A stretch of DNA of 64,000 bases. Source: Canna indica (Eukaryota; Streptophyta; Magnoliopsida; Zingiberales; Cannaceae). Below are positions 1 through 13,400 of the stretch, one piece after another; within the stretch, counting starts at the first letter, position 1, and each line of letters starts with the position of its first letter. The position numbers and the translations under genes are program-made. The DNA lies in NCBI GenBank assembly GCA_034359265.1, contig CP136896.1:63003501-63067500 (forward strand). The letters run 5' to 3'. Below the pieces are notes generated by a model. That model was not told the DNA's origin. It saw only the letters and a list, made by a program, of their open reading frames with translations, and searched no databases.

Positions 1-1
1 A

Positions 2-91
2 GTTGCAGCCCTCATTGCTCTTATTGATGAACCCTTCGCTAAAAGGATGAATGACATTGATAGGGAGAAGATTTTTGCTAAGATTTCATAG
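2..91 (+). CDS. 3' end of an unidentified protein-coding gene
   Basis: An open frame enters from the left edge and ends at TAG (89-91). The 29 visible codons end in DREKIFAKIS. There is a hydrophobic run (VAALIALI) followed by an acidic and basic tail, so it reads like the last helix of a globular protein. I do not recognise the family. An AT-rich untranslated stretch and then a MITE follow. It could be chance, since 29 codons is short, but the composition is protein-like and differs from the DNA after the stop. Confidence 0.4.
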   Translation, partial: VAALIALIDEPFAKRMNDIDREKIFAKIS

Positions 92-163
92 TTTTTTTCT
101 TTTCTTGATCTTCATACATACTGATGATTTGTAAAGATGGTGATAGTTTTTAGATTGTATAAG

Positions 164-631
164 TAGATGTGACAATTTTATCCGCATCCGTTAATTAAAA
201 ATTGCATCCGCACTGTATCCGATCCATATCCGCAAGTAAAAACGGACATTGATATGGATACGGGTTTAGAAAATTTATATACGCGCGGATACGGTGCGGA
301 TCCACAGTCACATCTGTATCCGCCTCTTTGAATTACTATTTTGCCTATATAAGTTTTTAATATATATATATAAGGGCTCTATGGTAATTTCATGTCAAGA
401 TGAATTTTGAAGTATATTATATACTTGTTTTGGATCAATAGATTGGTTATTTATTGATTTTTTTAATTAAATATATTATTCTTAATATATTTTTATTAAA
501 TACGGTGTAGATACGAATGCGGTGCAGATATCCGCATTTGAAGCGGTGCGAATATGGATATCCATATTCATATCCGTAGCAGATACGGTGTGAATACGAA
601 TAATCCAGTATTCGATCCGTTGTCAACCCTA
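164..631. mobile_element. hAT-type MITE with 8-bp target-site duplication
   Basis: The ends are inverted: TAGATGTGACAA on the left and TTGTCAACCCTA on the right. They are flanked by TGTATAAG (156-163) and AGTATAAG (632-639), an 8-bp duplication with one mismatch. The interior carries many degenerate copies of a TATCCGCATCCG-like word in both orientations, typical of hAT subterminal repeats. There is no coding capacity; a Tyr-rich frame at 447-665 is just these repeats translated. Confidence 0.75.
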
Positions 632-639
632 AGTATAAG

Positions 640-1402
640 CAGTTTGATTCGGGTAACTCTGACATTGTTGGTAGTTTGTATGCTTCAGAAATTTTGAAGT
701 CTGTAGGCCTAATGATCAGCTAGCAACTAGAAGAAATATACCAGGAACTCTAAAATGAAAAGTCATTAGGATATATCAGAAGGTTAAACAATTAATATTT
801 TTAAATGGATGATCACTAGTCCGAAAATCTTAAATGGTTTAAAAAGTTCATATTTTTAACATCCTCCATAAATTGAAAATATTTTCACTCAAAAATGACC
901 CTATCATCATATCAAGAGCATCAAAGAACTCGAGAGGAAAGGTACAACACCATAGGACTGCAAGCCTCAAAGAAAAGAAAAGAAAAGACAAAAAAAAGGA
1001 ACTATCTTTTATCTGAAAGTTCTCATTAAAAAATAAAAGAAATTCTATTTCCTTCCATCTTTCTCATCTATATAATATCAAAACTAATCAAATTGGAGTA
1101 ATAAAGGAGTTAATTGTTGTTTTGGTAAATAATATAGTATTTTACTATTTTACCCATTTAATATTAGAACTAATTAATTTGTTAGAAGGGTAAAAAAATC
1201 TATACAAAAAACATAACATTTTCCTTCCTTCCCACTAATGATAACTTCCAAACTAGAGTAATATTTTCCCTCCCCTACCAAAGTACCAATTTCTTTCGTC
1301 TCTCTCTCTTCCTCTCTTTTCTCTCTTGATAACAATACTAACAAACAAAGTCCAAAGCTAAAGCACAGCCCAAGGTCCAAGATCAACTAAAAACCACCTT
1401 AT
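640..1402. other. AT-rich intergenic stretch
   Basis: No gene or recognisable element seen. It contains a purine-rich AAAGAAAAG tract near 970-985 and CT-rich stretches near 1,300-1,325. Confidence 0.5.
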
Positions 1403-2440
1403 CAATCTTTAGCAAAAGGTGCGAAAATATTCTTAGAAATTTTTTTGATCTCAATATACCCCCAAATCACCAAAACTAATACGAAAAATACCTTTTTGGG
1501 GACGATAAAGTGACATGTCAAACGGTGCTAACGGCAACCAATGAGAGCACGACACGTTATCAATGAGCCGTAAAAAAATAGGATAATGGGTTTTTGCCCC
1601 TAAATTTTAGCAAAAAGTGCAAAAATATCTCTATAATCTTTTTGAGCTCAATATGCCTCAAACCACCAAAACTAGTACGGAAATACCCTTTTTGGGACGG
1701 TAAAGTGACATGGCAAATAGTGCTAACGGCAACTAATGACAGCATGACACCTCATCAATGAGCTGTCAAAAAAACTCCAAATCAGCTCATATGTGGCATC
1801 CAAACCATCCTAAGTGGCACCCAAACCAGGATTTTAACCTTGGTAACTTCCTTAAACCCCAAACTGCCCTTATTACCATACAAAGCTAGCTTATATCATA
1901 ATAGAAGAATGTTTACCATAAACATCAAGCTCAACGTGCATATGTCAAACTCATCCAGAAACACGAGCTCTCAAAATTCAGACTTAGCTAACCCAATGAA
2001 TCATGATCATATGAGAAGATATTTGCGGTTGTGGGATGGAGACTTTGCGCCTGATTTCACAAAGTTATGCAAACTCAGGCAAGACATACTAATTTGGATG
2101 TCATGTATGAGTTGATTTTGAGTTTTTTTAACAGCTCATTAATGACATGTTGTGCTCTCATTGGTTGTCGTTAGCAATATGTGTCACGTCCCTTTACCGT
2201 CCCAAAAAGGACATTTTTGCACTAATTTTGATGGTTTGAGGCATATTGGGCTCAAAAAAACTATAGGGATATTTTCACACATTTTGCTAAAGTTCAGGGG
2301 CAAAAAAACTTTTTATCCCATTTTTTTTACAAACCATTGATGATGTGTTGTGCTCACATTGGTTGCAGTTAGTAACGTTTGTCACGTCATTTTATTATCC
2401 CAAAAAAAATATTTCTACAATTGTTTTGATGATTTGGAGA

Positions 2441-3468
2441 TTTTTTTTTTTTTTTTGATGAAAGTGAGACCCATAAACGCCACACATTATATTAGATGCA
2501 AGATATCAATTACAAGACAAACACCTAAATATATAACTCGACTAGAGGTCGTCCACTAATTAAAGTATTATGAAAGCTCTAAAGATAACTAATATCTTCA
2601 GCCATCTAGTGGTTGGCTGTAGACTATAACCTATTAGCAAGCCAAGCATGTTTCATCAAAAGAACCTTAACTAGAACCTCTCGAAAGCCTTGTCAACCGC
2701 TACTCAAGCACCATTCCCTCTCTCCCAAGTGGCCAAGCAAGATGCAACCAATCCTTCCTGGTTCGGAGCTTTGTCATTGAAAATAATTGAGTTTCTGAGA
2801 AACCATAAGTTCCTACTCCAAATCATTGCCAGACTCCTGGTCTTCACATCCATTTTACCGAGCCATTGAGGGGTGTCAATCGCTGAGTCCGCCCAGACGA
2901 TTGATGCCTTCTCTAGTAGCGCTCTCCAACCATTTTTTGCGAAGTCACACCGGAGCATCAGATGGTCAACGTCTTCATGCCCGCAATTGCACAGAACACA
3001 CATATCGTCCGCCAGAGCCGAGCCATGCTTTATCAGTCTCCTCTTTGTTGGTAGTCTATCCCTTAGAACTAACCATGCGTGTATTTTGAATTTAAGGGGG
3101 ATGTTGCACTTCCAAATTAGCCCCGCAAATTCCCAAGGAGTCCCAGAGTCCAGATACTTTGCATAAGCAGATTTAGTATAGTAAATTTCTTTTGTTCCCA
3201 ACGCCAACAATAAATGTTTGGCCCATCTAAGAGGATAGGAGTCCCAATGAAGTCCAACAGGCTCCTCACCCTTGCCTGATCCACCTGTGAGATCCAATGA
3301 AAGTCTCATAAGCCTGATCCATGATCGAAACACCCGTCAACAGTAGCATTTCTGTATCTGTGGACTCTAAAAATGTTTGAAAATTTCAGAGCCAACTTAG
3401 TACTTTTGCACCATTTTTCCTTCCAAAAGCTAGTCCCCGTACCGTCCCCTAACCGCTTTTCCACACCT
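2441..3468 (-). mobile_element. 5'-truncated L1-type LINE
   Basis: On the minus strand the element ends in a 16-nt poly(A), seen as T's at 2,441-2,456. The near-duplicates GATTTGGAGAT (2,431-2,441) and AATCGGAGAT (3,470-3,479) bracket it as a target-site duplication. The sequence interrupted on the left (inverted-repeat unit, up to 2,440) resumes at 3,480 with TATTGGGC, which marks the insertion precisely. Only the ORF2 C-terminal part remains, including a GDGTGTSFWKEKW motif near 3,410-3,450. Confidence 0.8.
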
Positions 3469-3475
3469 AAATCGG
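2704..3475 (-). pseudogene. LINE ORF2 C-terminus with zf-RVT domain, frameshifted
   Basis: The longest open part (2,704-3,333, about 209 codons) carries the reverse-transcriptase zinc-binding domain typical of plant LINEs. Its features are W..NIPLKFKIHAWLVLRDRLPTK followed by C-x2-C and a H-E-D-V-D-H-L-x2-R-C cluster. Upstream, at 3,320-3,475, a second frame encodes SDLGVEKRLGDG and TSFWKEKW, so a frameshift lies near 3,330. Endonuclease and polymerase domains are missing through 5' truncation. It is not expected to make a functional protein. Confidence 0.75.
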
Positions 3476-3559
3476 AGATATATTGGGCACAAAAATTTCT
3501 AAGTCATTTATGTACATTTTACTGAAGTTCAGAGCAAGAAAACCCCAAATCCCTTATAA

Positions 3560-4404
3560 ATAGCAATTATAAACCGTATGTACCAATTTGATTCAACCCG
3601 ATAGGGGTGAATAAATTTGACCACCTCTAATGAGTTTTTAGGGTAGGCTCGAATTGCAATTTTAAAAACTAAGACAAGATTGGATCATGTTTGATACTGT
3701 AGTGTTATTACCTAACTTGCCACACTCTGTCCTAGAATAAAAATGAATATTTTTAAAAAATTAATTATGACAATAATCTTGCAAAATATTATCAAAACTC
3801 AATATTTCACATTTATAAAACTGCTAAATGTAGTATAAAAAAATGGATATGTATTATAAAATGATTGGGTCAATTCAGAAGAATCAAATCGGTAAATTTT
3901 TACAGAAAACATTTTTTCATGGAAGCGGGTATGATTTATTTTCTAAAAACGCAAATTGGGATTGGGATGGATTTTTCAAGGATTGGGCGTTGGGTTCTCA
4001 GTTTTTACCCGCCGTACCGCAAGATCTATGCATTATTCAACAAGACCAAACTTAATAATATTGTCAGATTTGCTTAAATTAGTATAACATCCATAGAAAT
4101 AGGTCTTGTGACATTAATCCAACTTTGTATAATAAATATGTGAACGTAACGAAAAAAATCAAAGTAAGTTCTCCAATTTGTTTCCAGAAATTATGGAATA
4201 GTAAGAAAAATTTCAAGATAGCGACCCTTGACAGTATTCATCAGTTACAACCAAAACCTGTCATCTGGGTGCAACAAAACAACTGAAACAAGCAAACATA
4301 CACTTCCCATAGAATCTGAAAAATACTGTATAATAAATTATTTCCAAAATTTAGCATACAAAGTAGTACCAAAATCAATCAGAAATAATCTGTATAAAAA
4401 TCTT
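3560..4404. other. Intergenic and 3' flank of the ValRS gene
   Basis: AT-rich sequence without a supported gene. The ValRS stop lies at 4,405-4,407, so the ValRS 3' UTR and polyadenylation site must lie here on the minus strand. I see no single decisive poly(A) signal. Confidence 0.5.
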
Positions 4405-7400
4405 TCACTGGTTATTTGTCTCCAGTATCCTCTTCTCTAGATCCTGTTCAGCTTCATCAATAATCTTAAGCTCTTCCAAATAAGCATTTAGTTTCTTCAT
4501 CTGTTCTTCTTGGACGTTCAGTGGAGCTTTTTCCTTGTAACCAGAAGTATTCACTTCCTTTGCCAAAAGATCGTGCTTCCTGCCAGAACCGAATCAAGAA
4601 ACAAGAGTGGAAAGTCATTTTGGAAGCAAATGCTACGAGGAACAACTCAAATCAAAGAATAGTTTAATATTCACCAACAGTGATCATTTGGCTGTGCTAA
4701 GTAAACACTAAACTGCTACTAATTTTTTAGGATATCACATTGACACAGAATAAAGTCATTGACGATAACAATCAATGGAGATGAACTGCACTCAATTAAT
4801 AATGTTATATTTAATTAATTACATAATGTAAATATAAGACTGCAGTCTGCAATGCATAATTACTACTCAGTGTTGGTTACTACAGATGTCCAATGCAGGT
4901 TTTTCCTGTGTGTTATCATAAAAGGAGTTGAGTGCTAGAAATCTCCAGATTAATGAGGGTGAAATTATGTGCTTTAAGGGTTGAATATTGACTACTTATC
5001 TACATTGAAAGATAATCAAATAAAAAAAATAGTGAGCACACAGAAAACAGAAAGAAACAAAGGGCATCATGCAGCGACGTGTGAAAATTACTTTTGTGTT
5101 TCTTCTCTTTTTTTCCTTAACTTCTCCCGTTCGGCTTCTGAATTAAGTGTTCCTTGTAGTTGGAGATATACAGAGAGATTCTCATTAACAACGTCAACTG
5201 CGCATCCAGCCGGAGCCACATCATCCTCGGTTAGAACCTACATGTTCACAACATGTCTGATTTTAATATTTGAATTAAGAATTTAAAGGTGGTAGACAGA
5301 AACAATGAAAAAGAGGTGAACAGAACCCAAGCAAAAAAAGGAACACTATACCAATATGTTGGAATAGCATTTTTTCCCTATGGCTAGCATATCATCAGCA
5401 TATTAAGCTACAACTGCATGGTTTTAAATTTGGATGTGTAGGTGGTACAACTACTACCATACTGATCCACTAGGGAGCTCACTAGGAGCTCAACCAAATA
5501 TGCAAAAATCAACATAGTGCAAAACATTATTGAAATTAGACTCCTCTAAGACGTGTTACTCTATTAGGAGAGGATACTGTGACAACAAGTTTTTGTACAC
5601 CTTTAACAAGTACAAATGTTTTCAACAAGTTCTATTCACTGTTAATGTATTGAATGCTTTCTTTTATTCAATTTCAACTCATTTTTTTAGTTATAAAGAT
5701 CAAATTTAGGTGAAACAGTTTATAGTTACTAAATACAAGGGTCTAGGAGTGGTTTTGATGCTTACCAAGGCACATCGAGTATCAAACTATCAATATATGA
5801 TAGCTGTACCACTCAAAGAGGGGCATGAAACCAGACAGTACTGAATCAGTCTAAAAACCTTCTACTATATTAGTATTAAAAGTGACAATAAAGGAATCTT
5901 CTACAGCATGTGCAAACCTAGCATTCCTCATATGAGGGGATTCATGATAAAAGTAACATCAACCCAACAGAATAGCTTTGAACTAATGAAACTATTTGGC
6001 AAATAAACAAAGCAAAGACTGGTAGGTATTTGACAAATATATACACTAATATATTTAACACTTTATATATGATGAATGATCTCTAACCAAAGAAAACATA
6101 AACTTGAACAACCTAAGCAACGTGGGATAGAATCACAATATTTCAGAACAATGCAAGAGTCCTGCAAATAATTCGCAGCATAAATCTAGATACTCAAACA
6201 GAAAAATCACCAACAATACCAACACATTCTATTTTCGAATTGCTTAAAAGTGCAGAATAGAACTAAGACAAATGTCAGACATAAATGAAAGTTTAGTAAG
6301 TTGTTTGTGGTGCAGCATTATACCTTCAAAGAAGAAACAGAAGCAAGTGTTACTATCTCAAACTCATAGGTCCTGATGATCTTGGCAACATCATCCCCTC
6401 GGCAAAGTGCAAAAGCTGGATATCTGAAAATACAGATATCAACAGAAGTTAATGCATTGACCCAACTGTTAAATAAACCAACTAATACTAACTGCAACCC
6501 AACAGAGTGACAACAGCAACAAATATGTGCAGACCAAAGTGTTTATATGCTTTAGTGGTGTGCTAAATAATATAGTATTGTGTATTATGCTTCCCTAGTA
6601 CAAAATCAATATGCAGTAAGGACATTTGATTCCAAGAAATAATAAACTGCGCAGATTCAAGCAAATAATCTGTTAGCAAAACCTTTCGCTCTTGTCACTT
6701 TGTGGACGTAGAGATCTAAGCTTCCTCACGGATCCATTGACAATCTCCATATCATTTTCAATTTTTTCGTTTGTCCATGCCTACAAAATGATGTTAAAAA
6801 ATTGAAATCAGAAATCAGAATCACAGCACAGTATCCCATTTTTTTTAAAAAAAAAATGCTTACCTCTACAACTGATGGATATTCTGATATCATAATTGAC
6901 TCTTTCCTGCAGGTTCCTTTTGCTTGAGGAAGACGCTGCCATAATTCTTCTGTAACATATGGCATCAAGGGATGTAGCAAACGCAAGCCAGTATCTAGAC
7001 ATATCCACAAAGTATCTCTAGCAGCTGCACTAGCAGATTGAAACTGCAATGAATCTGTAAAGTAAGGTTTTATAGCTTCAATGAATACATCACAAAGCTG
7101 GAATTGCCACCATGAGTATACAGCTGTAGTTGCATCTGAGAACTTGTATGATTCAAATGATGATATAGTTTTTCCGACAGCCTTGTTTAGAACTGAAAGT
7201 ATCCACTGGCAAATAAGCGGCATGGATTCCACCACAAGCTTCTGAGGAGGAGCATAATTATCTCCAAGCTTGGTCATGGCAAAACGGATAGCATTCCATA
7301 ACTTGTTACACCATTGCCGATAGCCAATAACTCTCAAAACATCCAGATTAATCTTGTCAGACTAAGAAAAAGAAAAATGTTTTAGTCTCAAGTCTCAACA

Positions 7401-10400
7401 ACAAAGCAAGCATGAATTGACAGTTAGCTTAGTCCAGATGAGAACCTGGGCTGTATAAGAAACAAGAGCAAACCGGAGGGCATCGGCACCACATTCAGGA
7501 ATACCATTTGGGAAGTCCTTCATCTGGTCCAATTTTGCCTTTTCCAGTTCACTTCGGTCCAAATTACTAGCTTCTAACCGTTTGTGCAATCCTTCAAGTG
7601 ATATTCCATTTATTACTTCTAGTGGATCGATAACATTGCCTTTTGACTTGGACATCTTTTGGCCATGTGCATCACGTATCATAGGGTGCAAGTAAACCTG
7701 AACAACAAATCACCCAATTACATTAGTAATAGATTAGTAAATCACTACAAGTGTTAAAACTGTACAAACACTTCTAACAGCTTATACAATATCCATTACA
7801 ACAAATGGGTATCCAAATGAGCTAAATCATTCACCACAAGAAACTAAGTACCAAGCCTGCACAAATATTATATGGTACCAGGTGAGACACTGGAAGGACA
7901 AAAGATACTAAGGTACGATTGCAAGTGCATGCCACCATGTCTTGGTCAATTACAGTGCTAAATAAATTATCAAAATGTGGGAAAATTGGCATGAAGCTAG
8001 GTAGATGCACATGGATCCACAAACAAACTTTGTACAAAGGCCTGTGCCAAAGCAAAAGACCACTGTGTTGATAGATGTTACAACTTTGTACTTCTAAAAC
8101 TAATATGTTACACCACAATTATATCAAACACAATAATGTAAATATGAAACAACTATGGCATTATGAATCTGAAAGATATTTCCTTGTTAATGATCATGAT
8201 ATCTTAGTCACTTAGCGGCAACTAGTTCAGTGCCTTAGACAAGATCAACCAACAGACTATAAAATATCAATACTTTCTAATACAATGCGTTGGTAGAACA
8301 ACAATAACTCACATATACATATATGTAATGAGCATATGTTACCTGCACCAACTTATAGCTCTTCAGGCAGAAAATTTATTATGAAAGGAAATCAAGATCC
8401 AGTCTCAATAACAATGTGCATGCATAATTGGGTTTTGATAAAAGAGATAAATTAATCAATATATTCAATAGATATTGACATGTCTACCATTCAACCAAAC
8501 ATGCTTTGCACTCAGGTAGAGTGGAAATGTCAAGCACAAGTTTCAGATAAGTCTATGGTACAAAAATGAATTTCAAGTTTCCATTATTATCAATATATTC
8601 AATAGATATTGCAAGTTCCTTAATTGTTTCATATCTAACATTCATGAATAGATTGTATAAAATGGATATCCAGTTATTAAAGCCAACTTATGATCTGAAA
8701 TTGCATTAAAGTTTAGGATTTTTTAGTAACCAGATATGCAGCAACTGAAAGTGTTAATTTGGCTGTGATGTGGACTCACAGATTAGAGAGTTTAAGTAGG
8801 TTGTAAGCCTGTCTGGTGACTCAAGAGATGTCCACATTTCTACAGATCATCCTACTCGAGGATTACATATACCTGTGATACTGGCTACTATATCACAGTC
8901 CACTTCCCAATCACAATTGTCACACCAAAGAAGTCCAATACAAGTTTCATGAGGCATACAGGTCTGCTAAGGGCTAAGAGCACTTCTATCATGAAAAGAT
9001 GGTAAAAGACAGAAGATGTGGAATTATCAAGTGCTACTGCCATGAACATTGATGATTAAACTGTGGGGAAACGATCCAACCAGGTTCAATCCTTGACCAA
9101 GTTCTATCCAAACACCTAGGAGCCACAATCTAGTTTCCTCATCCTAATTTACCAAAAATATCTCATGGCTAATTAATTGGCACAATTGCTATAACATAAA
9201 TAGATGCATGGCCAATTAATTAGCAAACCCAAATTACGTCATGTTCACTAGTTGTAGCAACATTTTCCAAGTTCAATACTTAAACATTGATCTATGACTT
9301 TGTTTCATTTCAAGCTTTCAATTCAGCTCTTTTGCAACAAGATGATATAGGATCCTACAATCATTTTGGTATAGCTTTCGCTAGCTCATTCTCCACATTT
9401 TCTCTATCAAACCAGACTCTACAATTCTCCTACATTAAGTAGTGGAAATCTAACTTGTATTCTGAAGAATCTAAACTCATTTTGCTCACAAAGTCATTGA
9501 AGGGGCTAAAACCTAAGCCAAGGTGACATAAGATAGCTAAGGTGACAACATGATTCTACAAATCTAAAATTTATCTATCTAATTGCATCTCAACAATCAC
9601 CATCAGTTTTTTTCTCCCTAGAAAACATAAACCAATTAGAACTAGTTTGGTTTGTACAAAAAAATGTGAAGTACATCCATTTGAAATACCTGCAACTGCA
9701 CCTTGATTCAGTTTGGATAGTAGCCTCCCAGTCTGACTGGACCACTAAAAACAGGACCGTACAGGTTGATTTCAGCAAAATTTAGATCCTTGATCTCAGA
9801 ACAACGTAAATGCAAGTTTTACTCACAAGGAGTCCTTGAATACAATATTTAGAACTTATATTGGCATACATGTAATTTAATTTAAAGACTAAACTGTATT
9901 TCAGTAATATGAATGGTCCATAATCTCATCTTATTTTGTTACCTTCCTAAAGGGCACATCACCTCCAAGTTTCATTCCCAGCATAACCATCCGTGCAACC
10001 CAAAAGAAAAGGATATCATGTCCAGTTTCAAGCAAGGAAGTTGGGTAGAATGCTCTAAAATCTGATGTAACATCTGGCCAGCCAAGAACAGATAATGGAA
10101 AAAGGCCAGATGAAAACCATGTATCCAACACATCTGGATCTTGTACAAGCTCATATTTCTTTCCTGAAAATAGCTTTTTTGCCTCCAAAATAGCTTCCTC
10201 CTCATTTCTTCCAACCACCCAATGGTCATTGTAAGAACCAATATCTTTCAAAAGGTCATCTTCAAGTGTCACATACCAAGCAGGATTCCGATGGCCCCAC
10301 CAAAGCTGCCTTGAAATGCACCAATCACGTATATTATCTAGCCATCTGTATTTAAGACCGCACAAAATCCCCAAAAAAGCTAAATTAATTAACTCCAATA

Positions 10401-13400
10401 TAAGCTACACAGAACAGTATACGTTATTAAATATATGTACAAATAATCTCATATTTAAGACCTAAAAATTTGAATTACCTTTTCCATTCTTGTTCGTACT
10501 GATGTGGAATTATCTCAATTTTCTTGTTGTCGCTCACGACTGCATCGAGAGCCAGTTTTGCCATGCTTTTACAATCAACAAACCACTGAGGCTTTATCAT
10601 TGGCTCTACCACATCATTACTTCTGGAACAAATTCCAAGTTTCATTTCGTTCTTCTGAGCTCCTCTGTAAAGTCCCTGTTCCAAGGAATACTCTTTATTG
10701 GCAATGATAAAAACTTGAGATTAAAAAATGATGAAAAATTGTGTAGTTGGAGAAATTTACGAGTATAAATTACAAGAGATTAATTGAAAGAAAGTCAAAT
10801 TGCATATATCCACGATTAAAGGCTATCAAAACAAGCTTTAAAAAAAGGAGACATGTACTTCCATGTTTTGACCAAACTTGAGAAGAAGTTTCATCTTTTC
10901 CTGTGATTAAGCTCTACAAGAGACAAAATGTCTAGTTATATCAAGGGCATTTTGTTTTAATTTCAAATATTTCTTAGGTCTTTACCTACCCCTACCTCCC
11001 ACCCCTGATCATAAGCTACTAATTCCATCTAACTATGGCACCTAATGATCTCCATGGACATGTCCACACCACCAAAATCCGTTTATAAACACCACAGCAG
11101 ATCAGAAATATGTTGTTATTTCATACTTTCAGCGTCATGAAGCACTATAGAACACAAAATTAAAGTAAATATAAGTTCTAAAATTTTGTGTGGTTCATAT
11201 TAGTCCAATACAAGCAGTACGCATCAGTTTAGAGACCATACCATAGTGTACTGCCTATATCAATCAATACATAATCTCTACTATTATTCCTCATTGGTCT
11301 CAGGTAGTACAACTCAAATACTGCCTTGTCCAATTGTACTACACTGATCCTTCCCAAGACCAACATGGGCACAATAATGATACTTAAAGTTGCAATGTGA
11401 TGTCCAAAATATGACAACAGATGACTGCTTAGATTAGCAACATCACATTCCATTGAATGTTTCAAGAGTTGCGAGTTAGATTAGCAATATTGCATATGAA
11501 AACTAAATGCATCAATTCATCAGTTTAGCAAGAAGGTTTGCAATTTTTGCCTGGGTGAAGTGTTTTGTACCTTGAACACAAAGTAGATTGAACATGGATA
11601 ATGGCACAAAAACATGTTAATGCTACCAAGGTTATCAAATAGCATCATCTATGAGACTGAGTTGAATCGGTTTGTTGACCAGATATGGACTGAATTTGAG
11701 CCAACTAACAATTTTCCCCATGGAATCAGCTACTAACGAGACTTAATTCCATTCCAAGAAGTCATATTGTTTATATTCTTTCTTAAACCATAACTTATAT
11801 CCTTGCCTTACCAGCCATCTCACTCAACAAAAATGCCCTAGTCACCACCACCACCTCTTGTCGAAATCAGACGGGAATGCTTGTTTCACCGCCAACAAAG
11901 CAGATGTTATTCTTCCACTCGCTTCAGTTGTGTCCAAATCAGACATGAGGAAGGTGGAATGCCAAGGAAAGAGAAGCATAGGAGGAGAAAGATTTTAATC
12001 TTCTTCTCCAACATCCTCTCAGTTGCAATGTGACATTGTGACATTTGCCACTGCAAGCAACGCATTTAACCAAATAGCAACAATTTTCAAAACCAAGCTG
12101 GCTTTCTCAACTCTCAGGATGTCTATTGAGTGGTAAAAGATAAGCGGTAATTATTGATGGCATTATCTTGCTATCTTTAATTCAATCAAATAATTACAAA
12201 ATGTTTTTTTCTTCCAACTGACGTTTATTATTTGTCCTCAAATTTAAATTCTGTTCTTTCTTAAGAATTATACATTACATTTTTGCATTTAATTTACTTC
12301 TATCAAAATTTATTTTTATTTTTTAAACTAATAAATTATGTTTCCATCATTTAAACTTAATTTCCTTCATTCCTGCTTATGCATTTATGATTCTTTTATT
12401 TTAGACATAATTTTACCTCATCGAGGCAAATACAATATTTCTTTTATGGCGTTATATATTTATATATTTTCTTCATTTAAACTTCGATATTTGGCAACTC
12501 CACCTATGGGAGCGTATGCGAGCATAGCCAGTCCCAAGCCAAGGAGGGTTACGGTAGGTCGACAACCAACATAAAAACTAGTCAAACTCTATGATATGAA
12601 TTCTCTTGTATAGTTGTATATGATGTTGGGACGTGCCCACCTAGGCACGCGGGAGTAGTGTTGAATGAGCAAGGGGTTCCGTCCCAGCTTGGGTGTGAGG
12701 GAGTATAGGCAAGGTTTCCCACATTTTGGACGGGTGTGGGTAAAGAAGCTAGTCCCACCACATTGAGGCCCGAATGTGGTATTGTGGTGCTAGATAGGAA
12801 AGGGTCCTTGCATCTAAATGAACAGGTACGGGTAAAGAAGCTAGATAATGTGGGAATAATATGTAAAATTCAAGTTATTTTTCCATTATTTGAAATGATA
12901 TTTTGGTATTTTCTATATTAAAAATATTGGAATATACCAATTAATATGTGATTCATGGTGGGAAAAGTTGTTAACAAAATTGGATTAGACTCCATAGTGG
13001 TTGATCCACATTTGGCCAACAGATTTCAACAAAATACCACTGAAATCAGTCATAGCTGTGAATCATAAAAATGTTACCAAAATCAGTATGATTGGCCAAT
13101 ATGTAATAATAGTTGCCCAATCAGACTGATCCATTCACCAGACGAAGACAAGTAACAAAAGGGCTAAGATAAAGATGAGTGGAGGGGAGAAAACTAAATC
13201 TAGATAATGGTAGGTATATTCTTGTACTCAGTGGACTTTAAGCATAAAATGTACGAATACCTTTGCTTTCAGTGCCTCAATAACCGACACACGAGCTGCA
13301 AACCTTGGCATTCCTTCAAAATCTGCACCACCATTGCTATTAATCCTCCCTTCATCAGTAAAGATATTAATGAAATCAAGATTATGGCGTTTTCCAACTT

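Larger units (their letters stand above)
1403..3553. repeat. Large inverted repeat built of paired ~170-bp units, split by a LINE
   Basis: Two related units stand in direct order (about 1,403-1,571 and 1,591-1,790). Two more stand inverted (about 2,105-2,320 and 2,321-2,440, the last continuing at 3,480-3,553). All share the landmarks TTAGCAAAA, CAATATGCC and TTTTTGGGACGGTAAAGTGACAT, written here in part, and end near a GAGCACGACAC-like motif next to TCATCAATGAGC. The spacer of about 310 bp (1,791-2,104) has no clear product. Paired direct plus inverted terminal units suggest a foldback or Mutator-like non-autonomous element. The class is an inference; the repeat structure is seen directly. 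Confidence 0.7.

Noticed and set aside
447..665. Tyr-rich 72-codon frame
   Set aside because: It lies in the subterminal repeats of the hAT MITE at 164-631 and reads the repeat word TATCCG.
1560..2340. Similar short peptides on opposite strands as conserved small genes
   Set aside because: They are translations of inverted-repeat units; the similarity is at DNA level on both strands.
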